Shown here: positions 30,147-41,700 of the stretch, piece by piece | Layout: each line of letters opens with the position of its first letter | Numbering within the stretch: position 1 is the stretch's first letter | Assembly (NCBI GenBank): GCA_032622095.1 | Contig: CP136061.1 | Coordinates: forward strand, 170,073,107 to 170,137,106 | Direction: 5' to 3' | Origin: Siphonodentalium dalli | Lineage: Eukaryota > Mollusca > Scaphopoda > Gadilida > Siphonodentaliidae | Length of the DNA stretch: 64,000 nucleotides | The notes under the pieces: model-generated | Databases searched by the model: none | What the model was told of the DNA's origin: nothing | What the model saw: the letters and a program-made list of their open reading frames with translations, nothing else | Position numbers and translations under genes: made by a program

Positions 30147-30243
30147 CCACATTGTTTATAACCACATTGTTTATATGAATAGTTCAAAATTTCTCTATCT
30201 GACCACACAGTTTATATTACTAGTTCAAAATTTCCTCTGGCTT
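30147..30243. repeat. Direct repeats of about 41 bp
   Basis: Copies start with ccaca at 30147 (15-bp partial), 30162 (41 bp) and 30203 (41 bp). Full copies share ccaca, gtttatat, tagttcaaaatttc and tct in the same order. It is a small local tandem duplication of unknown meaning. Confidence 0.7.
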
Positions 30244-30928
30244 CCGTGCAGGTGTAGAGTGGATAATGATCATGCATGATGGCATGATCTACATTTCTAG
30301 GTAAATTCTTAATCTCATTGCCTCACTGTACCCAATAGACCTAATGGCATACATGTATTAGAACATTATCAGTGATTATTATTTCACACACAAATTCTAC
30401 TTACCATCCCGCAAGGAGCCAATATCCAGAATTTTCATTACGAGAAACGCATTAATGCCTGTTGGATAAATCATGTTTGTCACATAATTATTGTTGTCTT
30501 CAATCTTTCTACGCACACGGTATTCAAAGATAATTATTACTTCCTCAAATCTTCTGGCATTCACCTACTAGCTCCATCCGCAACATGTACACATATCATC
30601 GAATATAACTGACTGAATTTTATATTCCAATTGAGAAGTTTCTTAATGCACATAATATGATAAACGGCAATTTCTGTATACATCAGTCCAGAGAAACAGG
30701 TCTTACACGCATCCTCCTGTCACGCTTCACTTCACTGGTCCGAGACGCAGGATAAATTCGTGCACCAGGTGACGAAACCAATCATAATATTTACGACCGA
30801 TGGGCACATCATCATTATGGACAGATACAGTAAGCGCCAGAACTGACAATTTTCAATATATTCAACAACGTTTAGACCAAATTATATAAACCAGTGGTGT
30901 GACTTGTAATAGTGATAAATGCATGGCA
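30244..30928. other. Island DNA with no recognisable feature
   Basis: About 685 bp of mixed composition. There is no long open frame, and no repeat or RNA gene that I can see. Confidence 0.45.
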
Positions 30929-30954
30929 ATATATATATATATATATGTGTGTGT
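30929..30954. repeat. (AT)n(GT)n microsatellite
   Basis: A run of AT dinucleotides (30929-30946) passes directly into GT dinucleotides (to about 30954). Beyond its composition nothing more can be said. Confidence 0.85.
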
Positions 30955-31496
30955 TAAAGTGAGACTCCTTTTTCTAAACGACTGGAATTGACATATTGCT
31001 CATGTCAGAGCTAGGTGGCCTGTGTGCACCCCTGTCTCCACTGTTTGTTCTCATCGCTGTCTGGCTGTCAACATGCCTCCGTCCGTCTGTACATGTTGTG
31101 GTTGGGGTGATAATGCGGAGACCTAATAATGGTTATTGATCACCATGTATACACACCGTTTACATATACCGTTGTATGTATATTTTTTTGTAGGAATATA
31201 GATATATACATTTTATGCACCTGTGACTAATATATGTATACCAGCCTATTCATCTTTGTTAGTAATTATTCATCTATATAAATTGTATTTGACAAAATAT
31301 ATTGACATCATATATGCTATATTTATATTAACATCAGCATTTATTGATACAATTCCACCAAAGAACTTGAATTCAAGTTTAGCAAAAATTATATTCCTAT
31401 TAATTTCCACGCATACATATCGATCATCTTCCGCACGACAACATAAACATATGGCGATACCGGTGCGCACATTACAGCAATTTAGAAATTTCCACA
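30955..31496 (+). other. Sequence upstream of the LINE coding region; 5' end of the LINE not located
   Basis: CR1/L2-type elements often have a 5' UTR and an ORF1, but no ORF1 is visible here. One 17-codon frame from ATG at 31073 reads MPPSVCTCCGWGDNAET before TAA at 31124-31126. Its clustered cysteines could be the start of a lost zinc-finger-type ORF1, but it is too short to claim. Frames at 31223-31510 (+) and 31270-31545 (-) lack known motifs, and the first opens with GTG. No satellite sequence or target duplication marks where the LINE begins. Confidence 0.4.
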
Positions 31497-33083
31497 ATGT
31501 CTGCAAATAGAATAACTTTGAGTGAGGTTCGGGATACACAGGCACATGATTTCGCGGCGAAATGGTCTCAATTAGAAGGAGATGAATTCAATCCCGATAG
31601 CATCCAACTTTGGAATCAAAATACATGTCAATATTTTTCGCCTATACAGGGTAAAAAGATGCTATCAAATAATATAAAATTCTCTATCTTCGGCCTAAAT
31701 TGCAGAAGCCTTAACGCAAATTACGGAGATCTAAAAAATCTACTTTGTGACTTGAAAACAGAAGAAAATTTGTTTGATGTTATTGCCCTAACAGAAATAT
31801 TCAAAGTGCATAGTCCCTCAGATTTTTCACTTCCGGGATATCACCCCTTAGAATTCAAATCTCGACCTGACGGCGACGATGCCAGAGGCGGCGTTGGCAT
31901 TTATATAAAGGAAAATCTTCAATATAAACCCACACCAGATTTAACAGTATTTATACCACATGTAATAGAAACATTATTTATAGAAATAAACAGAGGAGCG
32001 AACGATAATTATATAGTAGGATGTATCTATAGACCGAACACAGCACCAAAGGCCGACTTGGACAAATTTATGTTGAAATTCGATAATATATTAGAACAAG
32101 TGAACAATACCAAGTCTTACATAATAGGAGACCTCAACATCGACCTCTTAAATTTCGATACGCATCAAAAAACTAACGATTTTATAAACAATGTCTTCAC
32201 GAGAGGATTCGTGCCCATGATAACGAAACCGACAAGAATGACTGAGCACTCTGCTACCCTAATTGATCACATCTATACCAACAAAGTACAAGTTGGTCAT
32301 CAAACAGGGATAATTACTTGCGACATCTCCGATCATTTCGGCATATTCCTATCTGAATCAAACAAACACAAACCCATAAACCCCCCTCATAAAAAAGTCA
32401 CGTACAGGAACTACAACACTAACAATGTCAATATTTTCAAAAACTTGTTAAAATCATGTAAATTCGACTCAGTTCTCGGTTGTAACTCCCCTGATAAGGC
32501 ATATCAATTATTTTTAGACATATATATGAACGCACATGATCTAGCCTTTCCTCTCATAACACGAAATGTACCCAAAAAATATATAAAACGCGAACCATGG
32601 ATGACATCTGGACTCATTAAATCCTCTATTACTAAGCAAGAATTATACTCTAATAAACTGAAGGCACCTTCAGAAACAAATAAAATCGCCTATTTAAATT
32701 ATCGTCAATTATACAATAAACTAATAAGGAAATGTAAAAATAATTATTACTGCGATAGCCTAGAAAAAAATAAGAATGATATAAAAAACACATGGAAAAT
32801 TCTTAAAAACGCAATCAATAAAAATCAAAAATCATGTAACTACCCTCAGACATTTAATGATAACGATACAGAGCTATCTGACCCGAACATAATAGCCGAA
32901 AAATTCAATGACTACTTTTCAAAAATCGGTCGAAACACCAGCAACTCCATACACACTGAAAACGATGCAAATTTCACTGATTATCTTCGAGACAGGCACT
33001 CGAAATCGAACCTACAGGCACTCGAAATCGAACCTCGAACCTACAGGCACTCGAAATCGAACCTACATCGATACAGGAAATAA
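31497..33083 (+). CDS. LINE pol, N-terminal part: APE-type endonuclease (frame interrupted)
   Basis: This is the 528-residue open part of the retrotransposon polyprotein. The endonuclease nicks target DNA to prime reverse transcription. The ATG at 31497 has an A at -3 and precedes the domain by about 60 residues. Motifs seen are N68 in LNCRSL, E100 in ALTE, RGGVGIYI (130-137), YRP (178-180), D212 and N214 in GDLN, T254 and D257 in TLIDH, and SDH (278-280). These are the full set of APE catalytic and structural residues. Residues after about 300 form the linker, including a W-K-x-L-K region, towards the reverse transcriptase. The last 30 or so residues are encoded by the 22-bp tandem array and out-of-frame sequence, ending at TAA (33081-33083). 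The genuine protein would have continued into the downstream frame. Confidence 0.9.
   Translation: MSANRITLSEVRDTQAHDFAAKWSQLEGDEFNPDSIQLWNQNTCQYFSPIQGKKMLSNNIKFSIFGLNCRSLNANYGDLKNLLCDLKTEENLFDVIALTEIFKVHSPSDFSLPGYHPLEFKSRPDGDDARGGVGIYIKENLQYKPTPDLTVFIPHVIETLFIEINRGANDNYIVGCIYRPNTAPKADLDKFMLKFDNILEQVNNTKSYIIGDLNIDLLNFDTHQKTNDFINNVFTRGFVPMITKPTRMTEHSATLIDHIYTNKVQVGHQTGIITCDISDHFGIFLSESNKHKPINPPHKKVTYRNYNTNNVNIFKNLLKSCKFDSVLGCNSPDKAYQLFLDIYMNAHDLAFPLITRNVPKKYIKREPWMTSGLIKSSITKQELYSNKLKAPSETNKIAYLNYRQLYNKLIRKCKNNYYCDSLEKNKNDIKNTWKILKNAINKNQKSCNYPQTFNDNDTELSDPNIIAEKFNDYFSKIGRNTSNSIHTENDANFTDYLRDRHSKSNLQALEIEPRTYRHSKSNLHRYRK
32993..33065 (+). repeat. 22-bp tandem array inside the LINE pol; cause of the frameshift
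   Basis: Three copies of a 22-bp unit beginning caggcactcg start at 32993, 33015 and 33044. The middle copy is 29 bp because cgaacct is itself doubled. Removing that 29-bp copy leaves two units. The endonuclease frame then reads through HSKSNLQALEIEPTSIQEII into the reverse transcriptase frame. The span 31497-34651 is 3,155 bp; minus 29 it is 3,126 bp, exactly 1,042 codons including the stop. The expansion is therefore sufficient to explain the broken ORF. Confidence 0.9.
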
Positions 33084-33085
33084 TA

Positions 33086-34651
33086 TTGACATGCTATACT
33101 ATGAAAGGGAAAATGAGCAAAGATTACAACGGCATATCGACCGCACTTATGAAAGAGAGTATCTTCACAATAGCCACACCACTTAAGCATATATTTAATC
33201 TATCGTTCGAACAGGGAATATTCCCAGCTAAAATGAAAGTTTCCAAAGTAGTCCCCATTCCTAAAATAAATAACTCAAAGGAAATAACAAACTACCGCCC
33301 AATCAGTATCCTGCCATCGTTCTCTAAACTACTTGAAAAAATAATGCAAAAACGACTAGTAGATTTTCTAAATGAACATGAAATCTTGTATAAACACCAA
33401 TATGGATTTAGACCAAATCACTCAACTTTTCACCCGATTTTGCACCTTCTAGACCATCTCGTTAAAAATAATGATAAACCGACACGGGATTCCACCTTAG
33501 CTGTATTTATTGATTTATCTAAAGCATTCGATACGATCGACCACGACATACTGATATCGAAACTGGAACACTATGGCATCAGGGGTGTAGCAATGTCATG
33601 GTTCCATAGTTATTTGAATGAGCGGAGGCAATACGTTGAATATGGTGGGACTACTTCTAACCTTATGAACACTTCCTGTGGGGTCCCCCAAGGCTCAATT
33701 CTTGGGCCGATTATTTTCTTAATATACGTGAATGATATGGTAAATTCTACAACAATAGACATTTTATCGTATGCCGATGACACAACACTGTTTACAAGCG
33801 GTAAAGATGGCGAACTGGTACAAAGTTACGTCAACAATGAATTAGCCAATGTATCAGACTGGTGCTGCTGTAATAAACTCTCAATTAATATTAATAAAAG
33901 CAACTACATGCTTTTACACCCCCAAAACAATGATAAAAAGTGGAATACTTTGAAATTAAAGCTAAATAACACTCAATTGAACCGAATAGGGAATCTTGGA
34001 CATGAATCATCGGCAAAATTCATAGGTATTCACATTGATGAGAACTTGACATTCAAAAAGCACATATCCATAATCTGCTCAAAATTATCACATGCAATCT
34101 ACTGCATCAATAAGGTGAAACATTTTTTCCCAAGTAAAGCATTGAAAACATTGTACTATGCACTGATTCAAAGCCACTTAGTTTATGGAATCCAAATATG
34201 GGGTCATGTTCCGGAAGTCAAGAAAATATTCCTATTACAAAAAAGAGCAATGCGTATAATATGCAATAAGAAGTATAGGAGTCACACAGATCCACTCTTT
34301 AAAAGAGAGAATATCTTGAAAATATATGACTTACACACCCTCAATTCCTCCATTTTCATGCATGACTGGTGTTATAACCGCCTGCCTGCGTCTTTTGGAA
34401 TGATGTACAATAAACGAGCAAAATCAACACCAAGACACCCGAATCCCGTACTGTTAGAACTACCTAGAACTGACTGGTCAGGTAAATTGCCACACCACGC
34501 CTACCCCACAACATGGAACAACATGGAAAAAGACTATACATCTTACCAAAGCAGGCACACGTTGAAGAAGCGCTTACATATAGCAATGCTTAGAAATTAC
34601 CAAGAAAATGTATGCTGTAAAAACAAAGGATGCCCCGACTGTGCTCTATAA
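33086..34651 (+). CDS. LINE pol, C-terminal part: reverse transcriptase (frame interrupted)
   Basis: 521 codons of open frame. It copies element RNA into DNA at the nicked target. The frame opens at TTG, which is not a natural start; the first in-frame ATG is 33101. The frame is open further left, where it encodes SIQEII, the usual lead-in to the RT domain, so this is the second half of one polyprotein. Motifs, counted from 33086, are DYNGIS (13-18), NYRPIS (69-74), YGFRP (106-110), motif A FIDLSKAFD with D143, GVPQGS (199-204) and LGP (206-208), the catalytic YADD (229-232), and FIGIHID (312-318). The C-terminus is cysteine-rich (C510, C511, C516, C519). No inactivating change is seen within this part. 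Confidence 0.92.
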   Translation: MTCYTMKGKMSKDYNGISTALMKESIFTIATPLKHIFNLSFEQGIFPAKMKVSKVVPIPKINNSKEITNYRPISILPSFSKLLEKIMQKRLVDFLNEHEILYKHQYGFRPNHSTFHPILHLLDHLVKNNDKPTRDSTLAVFIDLSKAFDTIDHDILISKLEHYGIRGVAMSWFHSYLNERRQYVEYGGTTSNLMNTSCGVPQGSILGPIIFLIYVNDMVNSTTIDILSYADDTTLFTSGKDGELVQSYVNNELANVSDWCCCNKLSININKSNYMLLHPQNNDKKWNTLKLKLNNTQLNRIGNLGHESSAKFIGIHIDENLTFKKHISIICSKLSHAIYCINKVKHFFPSKALKTLYYALIQSHLVYGIQIWGHVPEVKKIFLLQKRAMRIICNKKYRSHTDPLFKRENILKIYDLHTLNSSIFMHDWCYNRLPASFGMMYNKRAKSTPRHPNPVLLELPRTDWSGKLPHHAYPTTWNNMEKDYTSYQSRHTLKKRLHIAMLRNYQENVCCKNKGCPDCAL

Positions 34652-35031
34652 ATAATATGAATATTCATTGTAAAACTCGATGCAAAATCATAATTGTTCT
34701 CGACACTAACATACATATAAACATTACATATATGTAATACTGTTAATTTGATTATCCCAACACCTCACTCAACAAACAAAACAAAAAAAGACTTTCCAGC
34801 GATATATATAGATAATTCCTATCTTACTTATTTAACTAAAGACGGCGGTATCTTACAATTCGTCTGGATTGTCTCACAACCACACCAATACTGGTCTGTG
34901 ATATGCCCCAAAACTAGTTTCTAGTTAGTTTCATACACGAGAATACATGTAGTCTGTACGTATGCGTGGATAAAAAAAAAAAATACAAGCCATCTATATA
35001 TATGCAAATAATTATAGTGATACTTGTTTTA
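34652..35031 (+). other. LINE 3' UTR, proximal part
   Basis: AT-rich non-coding sequence between the pol stop and the 3' stem-loop. It contains a 12-A run at 34972-34983 and the short palindromic stretch aaactag/ctagtt at 34911-34926. No ORF is present. Confidence 0.7.
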
Positions 35032-35074
35032 GGGGGTAGCAGGAAGACAGCCCGATAGGGCTAGGCTAACCCCC
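35032..35074 (+). promoter_or_regulatory. LINE 3' stem-loop, candidate RT recognition structure
   Basis: The outer stem pairs gggggtagc (35032-35040) with gctaaccccc (35065-35074), with one bulged A. The inner stem pairs agccc (35049-35053) with gggct (35058-35062) around loop gata. It sits about 90 bp from the element end. CR1/L2-type elements commonly have conserved 3' structures bound by their own reverse transcriptase. That role is inferred here from position and structure. Confidence 0.65.
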
Positions 35075-35140
35075 AACAATATATACAGCATTTATATTAT
35101 TATATGTTACTGTCATTGTATTATTCATGTGTATATTGTA

Positions 35141-35162
35141 AATAAATTATCCTATCCTATTC
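35141..35162 (+). terminator. LINE polyadenylation-type signal and pentanucleotide-like tail
   Basis: AATAAA at 35141-35146 is followed by ttatcctatcctattc, an imperfect (TATCC)n tail, and then directly by satellite (tatataggtatcc). Short repeat tails in place of poly(A) are usual for CR1/L2 elements. The exact boundary is blurred by shared ctata/tatata letters between tail and satellite. Confidence 0.7.
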
Positions 35163-35707
35163 TATATAGGTATCCCCGCCACACACATATATAGGTATCC
35201 CCACCACATACATATATAGGTATCCCCACCACACACATATATAGGTATCCCCACCACACACATATATATGTATCCCCGCCACACACATATATAGGTATCC
35301 CCACCCACACATCTATAGGTATCCTCTCCACACACATCTATAGGTATCCCCACCACATACATCTATAGGTATCCCCACCACACCCATATATAGGTATCCC
35401 CACCACATACATCTATAGGTATCCCCACCACACCATATATAGGTATTCCCCACATACATATATAGGTATCCCCACCACATACATCTATAGGTATCCCCAC
35501 CACACCCATATATAGGTATTCCCACCACATACATATATAGGTATCACCACCACACACACATATAGGTATCCCCCACATACATATATAGGTATCCCCACCA
35601 CACACATATATAGGTATCACCGCCACATACATATATAGGTATCCCCGCCACACACATATATAGGTCTCCCCACCACACACATCTGTAGGTATCCCCACCA
35701 CATACAT

Positions 35708-38700
35708 CTATAGGTATCCCAACCACATACATCTATAGGTTTCCACACCACATACATATATAGGTATCCTCACCACAAACATATATAGGTATTCCCACCA
35801 CATACATATATAGGTCTCCCCACCACATACATATATAGGTATCCCCGCCACATACATATATAGGTATCCCCACCACATACATATATAGGTATCCTCGACA
35901 CACACATATATATGTCTCCCCACCACACACATATATAGGTATCCCCGCCACACACATATATAGTTATCCTCACCACACACATATATAGGTATCCCCGCCA
36001 CATACATATATAGGTATCCCCACCACATACATATATAGGTATCCCCACCACATACATATATAGGTATCACCGCCACATACATCTAAAGGTATCCCAACCA
36101 CACACATATATAGGTATCCCCACCACACACATATATAGGTATCACCACCACACACATATATAGGTATCCCCACCACATACATATATATGTATCCCCACCA
36201 CACACATATATAGGTATCCCCACCACATACATATATAGGTATCCCCACCACACACATCTATATGTATCCCCACCACACACATATATAGGTATCCCCACCA
36301 CATACATATATAGGTATCCCCACCACAAACATATATAGTTATCCTCACCACACACATATATAGGTATCATCACCACATACATATATAGGTCTCCCCACCA
36401 CATACATATATAGGTATCCCCGCCACATACATGTTGAGGTATCCCCGCCACACACATATATAGGTATCCCCACACATACATATATAGGTACCCCACCACA
36501 CACATATATAGGTATCCCCACCACACACATCTATAGGTATCCCCACCACACACATCTATAGGTATCCCCACTACATACATATATAGGTATCCCCACCACA
36601 TACATATATAGATATCCCCACCACACACATATATATGTATCCCCACCACATACATATATAGGTATCCCCACCACATACATAAATAGGTATTCCCACCACA
36701 TACATATATAGGTATCCCCACCACATACATCTATAGGTATCCCCACCACACACATCTATAGGTATCCGCACCACATACATATATATGTATCCCCACCACA
36801 TACATATATAGGTATCCCCACCACATACATATATAGGTATCCCCACCACTCACATCTTTAGGTATCCCCACCACATACATATATAAGTATCCTCACCACA
36901 CACATATATAGGTATCACCACCACAAACATATATAGGTATCTCCGCCACACACACATATATAGGTATCCCCGCCACACACATCTATAGGTATCCCCACCA
37001 CACACATCTATAGGTATCCCCACCACATACATATATAGGTATCACCACCACATACATATATAGGTATCCCCACCACACACATATATAGGTATCCCCACCA
37101 CATACATATATAGGTATCCCCACCACACACATATATAGGTATCCCCACCACATACATATATAGGTCTCCCCACCACATACATCTATAGATATCCCCACCA
37201 CACACATCTATAGGTATCCCCACCACACACATATATAGGTATCACCACCACATACATCTATAGGTATCACCACCACATACATATATATGTATCCCCAACA
37301 CATACATATATAGGTATTCCCACCACATACATATATAGCTATCCCCTCCACATACATATATAGGTATCCCCACCACATACATATATAGGTATCCCCACCA
37401 CATACATATATAGGTATCCCCACCAGAAACATATATAGGTATCCCCACCACACACATCTATATTTATCCCCACCACATACATATATAGGTATCACCACCA
37501 CATACATATATATAGGTATCCCCACCATACACATATATAGGTATCCCCGCCACATACATATATAGGTATCACCACCACACACATATATAGTTCTCCCCAC
37601 CAAATACATCTATAGGTATCCCCACCACACGCATCTATAGGTATCCCCACCACACGCATCTATAGGTATCCCCACCACACACATCTATAGGTATCCCCAC
37701 CACACACATATAAAGGTATCCCCACCATACACATCTATATGTATCCCCGCCACACACATATATAGGTATCCCCACCACATACATATATAGGTATCCCCAC
37801 CACATCCATATATAGGTATCCCCACCACATACATATATAGGTATCACCACCACACACATATAGGTATCCCCGCAACATACATATAGGTATTCGCACCAAA
37901 CACATATAGGTATCCCCACCGCACACATCTATAGGTATCACAACCACATACATATATAGGTATCCCCAACACATACATATATAGGTATCCCCACCACATA
38001 CATATATAGGTCTCCCCACCACACACATATATAGGTATCCTCGCCACACACATATATAGGTATCCTCACCACACACATACATAGGTATCCCCGCCACATA
38101 CATCTATAGGTATCCCCACCACATACATATATAGGTATCCCCACCACATACATATATAGGTATCACCACCACATGCATCTATATGTATCACCACCACACA
38201 CATATATAGGTATCCCCACCACACACATATATAGGGATCCCCACCACATACACATATAGGTCTCCCCACCACATACATCTATAGGTATCCCCACCACATA
38301 CATATATAGGTATCACCACCACATACATATGTAGGTATCCCCGCCACACACATATATAGGTATCCCCGCCACATACATATATAGGTATCCCCACCACACA
38401 CATCTATAGGTATCACCAACACATACATATATAGGTATCCCCAACACATACATATATAGGTATCCCCACCACATACATATATAGGTATCCCCACCACACA
38501 CATCTATAGGTATCACCAACACATACATATATAGGTATCCCCAACACATACATATATAGGTATCCCCACCACATAAATATATAGGTATCCCCACCACATA
38601 CATATATAGGTATCCCCACCACAAACATCTATAGGTATCCCCACCACATACATATATAGGTATCCCCACCACATACATATATAGGTATTCCCACCACATA

Positions 38701-41700
38701 CAAATATAGGTATCCCCACCACATACATGTATAAGTATTCCCGCCACACACATATATGGGTATCCCCGCCACATACATATATAGGTATCCCCGCCACATA
38801 CATATATAGGAATTCCCGCCACATACATATATAGGTATTCCCGCCAAACAGATATATAGGTCTCCCCACCACACACATCTATAGGTATCCCCCACACACA
38901 TATATAGGTATCCCCACCACACACATCTATAGGTATCCCCACCACACACATATATAGGTATCCCCACCACATACAGATATAGGTATCCCCATAACATACA
39001 TATATAGGTATCCCCACCAGAAACATATATAGGTATCCCCACCACACACATCTATATTTATCCCCACCACATACATATATAGGTATCACCACCACATACA
39101 TATATATAGGTATCCCCACCATACACATATATAGGTATCGCCGCCACATACATATATAGGTATCACCACCACACACATATATAGTTCTCCCCACCACATA
39201 CATCTATATGTATCCCCACCACACGCATCTATAGGTATCCCCACCACACGCATCTATAGGTATCCCCACCACACACATCTATAGGTATCCCCACCACACA
39301 CATATAAAGGTATCCCCACCATACACATCTATATGTATCCCCGCCACACACATATATAGGTATCCCCACCACATACATATATAGGTATCCCCACCACACC
39401 CATATATAGGTATCCCCACCATATACATATATAGGTATCACCACCACACACATATAGGTATCCCCGCAACATACATATAGGTATTCCCACCACACACATA
39501 TATAGGTATCCCCACCACACACATATATATGTATCCCCGCCACGCACATATATATGTATCCCCACACACACATCTATAGGTATCCTCACCACACACATCT
39601 ATAGGTATCCCCACCACTTACATATATAGGTATCCCCACCACACACATATATAGGTATCCCCACCACATACATATATAGGTATCACCACCATACACACAT
39701 ATAGGTATCCCCCCACATACATATATAGGTATCCCCACCACACACATATATAGGTATCACCGCCACATACATATATAGGTATCCCCGCCACACACATATA
39801 TAGGTCTCCCCACCACACACATCTATAGGTATCCCCACCACATACATCTATAGGTATCCCCACCACATACATATATAGGTATCACCACCACACTCATATA
39901 TAGGTATCCCCACCACATACATATATAGGTATCCCCACCACACACATATATAGGTATCACCGCCACATACATATATAGGTATCCCCGCCACATACATATA
40001 TAGGTATCCCCGCCACACACATATATAGGTATCCCCACCACATACATCTATAGGTATCCCCACCACATACATATATAGGTATCCCCACCACATACATATA
40101 TAGGTATCCTCACCACACACATATATAGGTATCCCCACCACATACATATATAGGTCTCCCCACCACATACATATATAGGTATCCCCGCCACATACATATA
40201 TAGGTATCCCCACCCCATACATATATAGGTATCCCCGCCACACACATATATAGGTCTCCCCACCACACACATCTATAGGTATCCCCACCACATACATCTA
40301 TAGGTATCCCCACCACATACATATATAGGTATCACCACCACATACATATATAGGTATCACCACCACACACATATATAGGTATCCCCACCACACACATATA
40401 TAGGTATCACCGCCACATACATATATAGGTAACCCCGCCACACACATATATAGGTCTCCCCACCACACACATCTATAGGTATCCCAACCACATACATCTA
40501 TAGGTTTCCACACCACATACATATATAGGTATCCTCACCACAAACATATATAGGTATTCCCACCACATACATATATAGGTCTCCCCACCACATACATATA
40601 TAGGTATCCCCGCCACATACATATATAGGTATCCCCACCACATACATATATAGGTATCCTCGACACACACATATATATGTCTCCCCACCACACACATATA
40701 TAGGTATCCCCGCCACACACATATATAGTTATCCTCACCACACACATATATAGGTATCCCCGCCACATACATCTATAGGTATCCCCACCACATACATATA
40801 TAGGTATCCCCACCACATACATATATAGGTATCACCGCCACATACATCTAAAGGTTTTCCCCACCACACACATATATAGGTATCCCCACCACACACATAT
40901 ATAGGTATCACCACCACACACATATATAGGTATCCCCACCACATACATATATATGTATCCCCACCACACACATATATAGGTATTCCCACCACACACATCT
41001 ATAGGTATCCCCACCACACACATATATAGGTATCCCCACCACACACATCTATATGTATCCCCACCACACACATATATAGGTATCCCCACCACATACATAT
41101 ATAGGTATCCCCACCACAAACATATATAGTTATCCTCACCACACACATATATAGGTATCCCCACCACATACATATATAGGTCCCCCCACCACATACATAT
41201 ATAGATATCCCCGCCACATACATGTTCAGGTATCCCCACCACACACATATATAGGTATCCCCACACATACATATATAGGTATCCCCACCACACACATATA
41301 TAGGTATCCCCACCACACACATCTATAGGTATCCCCACCACACACATCTATAGGTATCCCCACCACATACATATATAGGTATCCCCACCACATACATATA
41401 TAGATATGCCCACCACACACATATATAGATATGCCCACCACACACATATATAGGTATTCCCACCACATACATATATAGGTATCCCCACCACATACATCTA
41501 TAGGTATCCCCACCACACACATCTATAGGTATCCGCACCACATACATATATATGTATCCCCACCACATACATATATAGGTATCCCCACCACATACATATA
41601 GGTACCCCCACCACACACATCTTTAGGTATCCCCACCACATACATTTATAAGTATCCTCACCACACACATATATAGGTATCACCACCACAAACATATATA

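Larger units (their letters stand above)
31497..35162 (+). mobile_element. CR1/L2-like (Jockey superfamily) non-LTR retrotransposon, nearly intact from the pol ORF to the 3' tail
   Basis: On the + strand it encodes an APE-type endonuclease followed by a reverse transcriptase, then has a 3' UTR of about 510 bp with a stem-loop, AATAAA and a pentanucleotide-like tail. Both domains keep their catalytic motifs. The only break is a 29-bp extra repeat copy between them. The tail is fused directly to satellite array 2, so the 3' end is exactly at or very near an insertion or rearrangement point. The 5' limit given is the pol start codon; the true 5' end lies further left and was not found. The clade call is based on domain order, the LNCRSL endonuclease start, the YADD box and the non-poly(A) tail. 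Rex, Crack or Daphne-type relatives are possible. Confidence 0.88.

Noticed and set aside
31223-31545. Possible LINE ORF1 or small genes just upstream of pol (both strands)
   Set aside because: The + frame begins with GTG, no ORF1-type domain is visible, and the minus frame overlaps the pol start.
32908-33186. 92-codon + frame across the domain junction
   Set aside because: It is a third-frame shadow of the LINE pol created by the 22-bp tandem array.
25894-35162. Whole 9.27-kb island as a single large transposon such as a Helitron or Maverick
   Set aside because: No matching terminal repeats, no CTRR-type end and no Rep, helicase, integrase or polymerase coding sequence. The island is a mosaic of unrelated older elements plus a LINE at its right edge.
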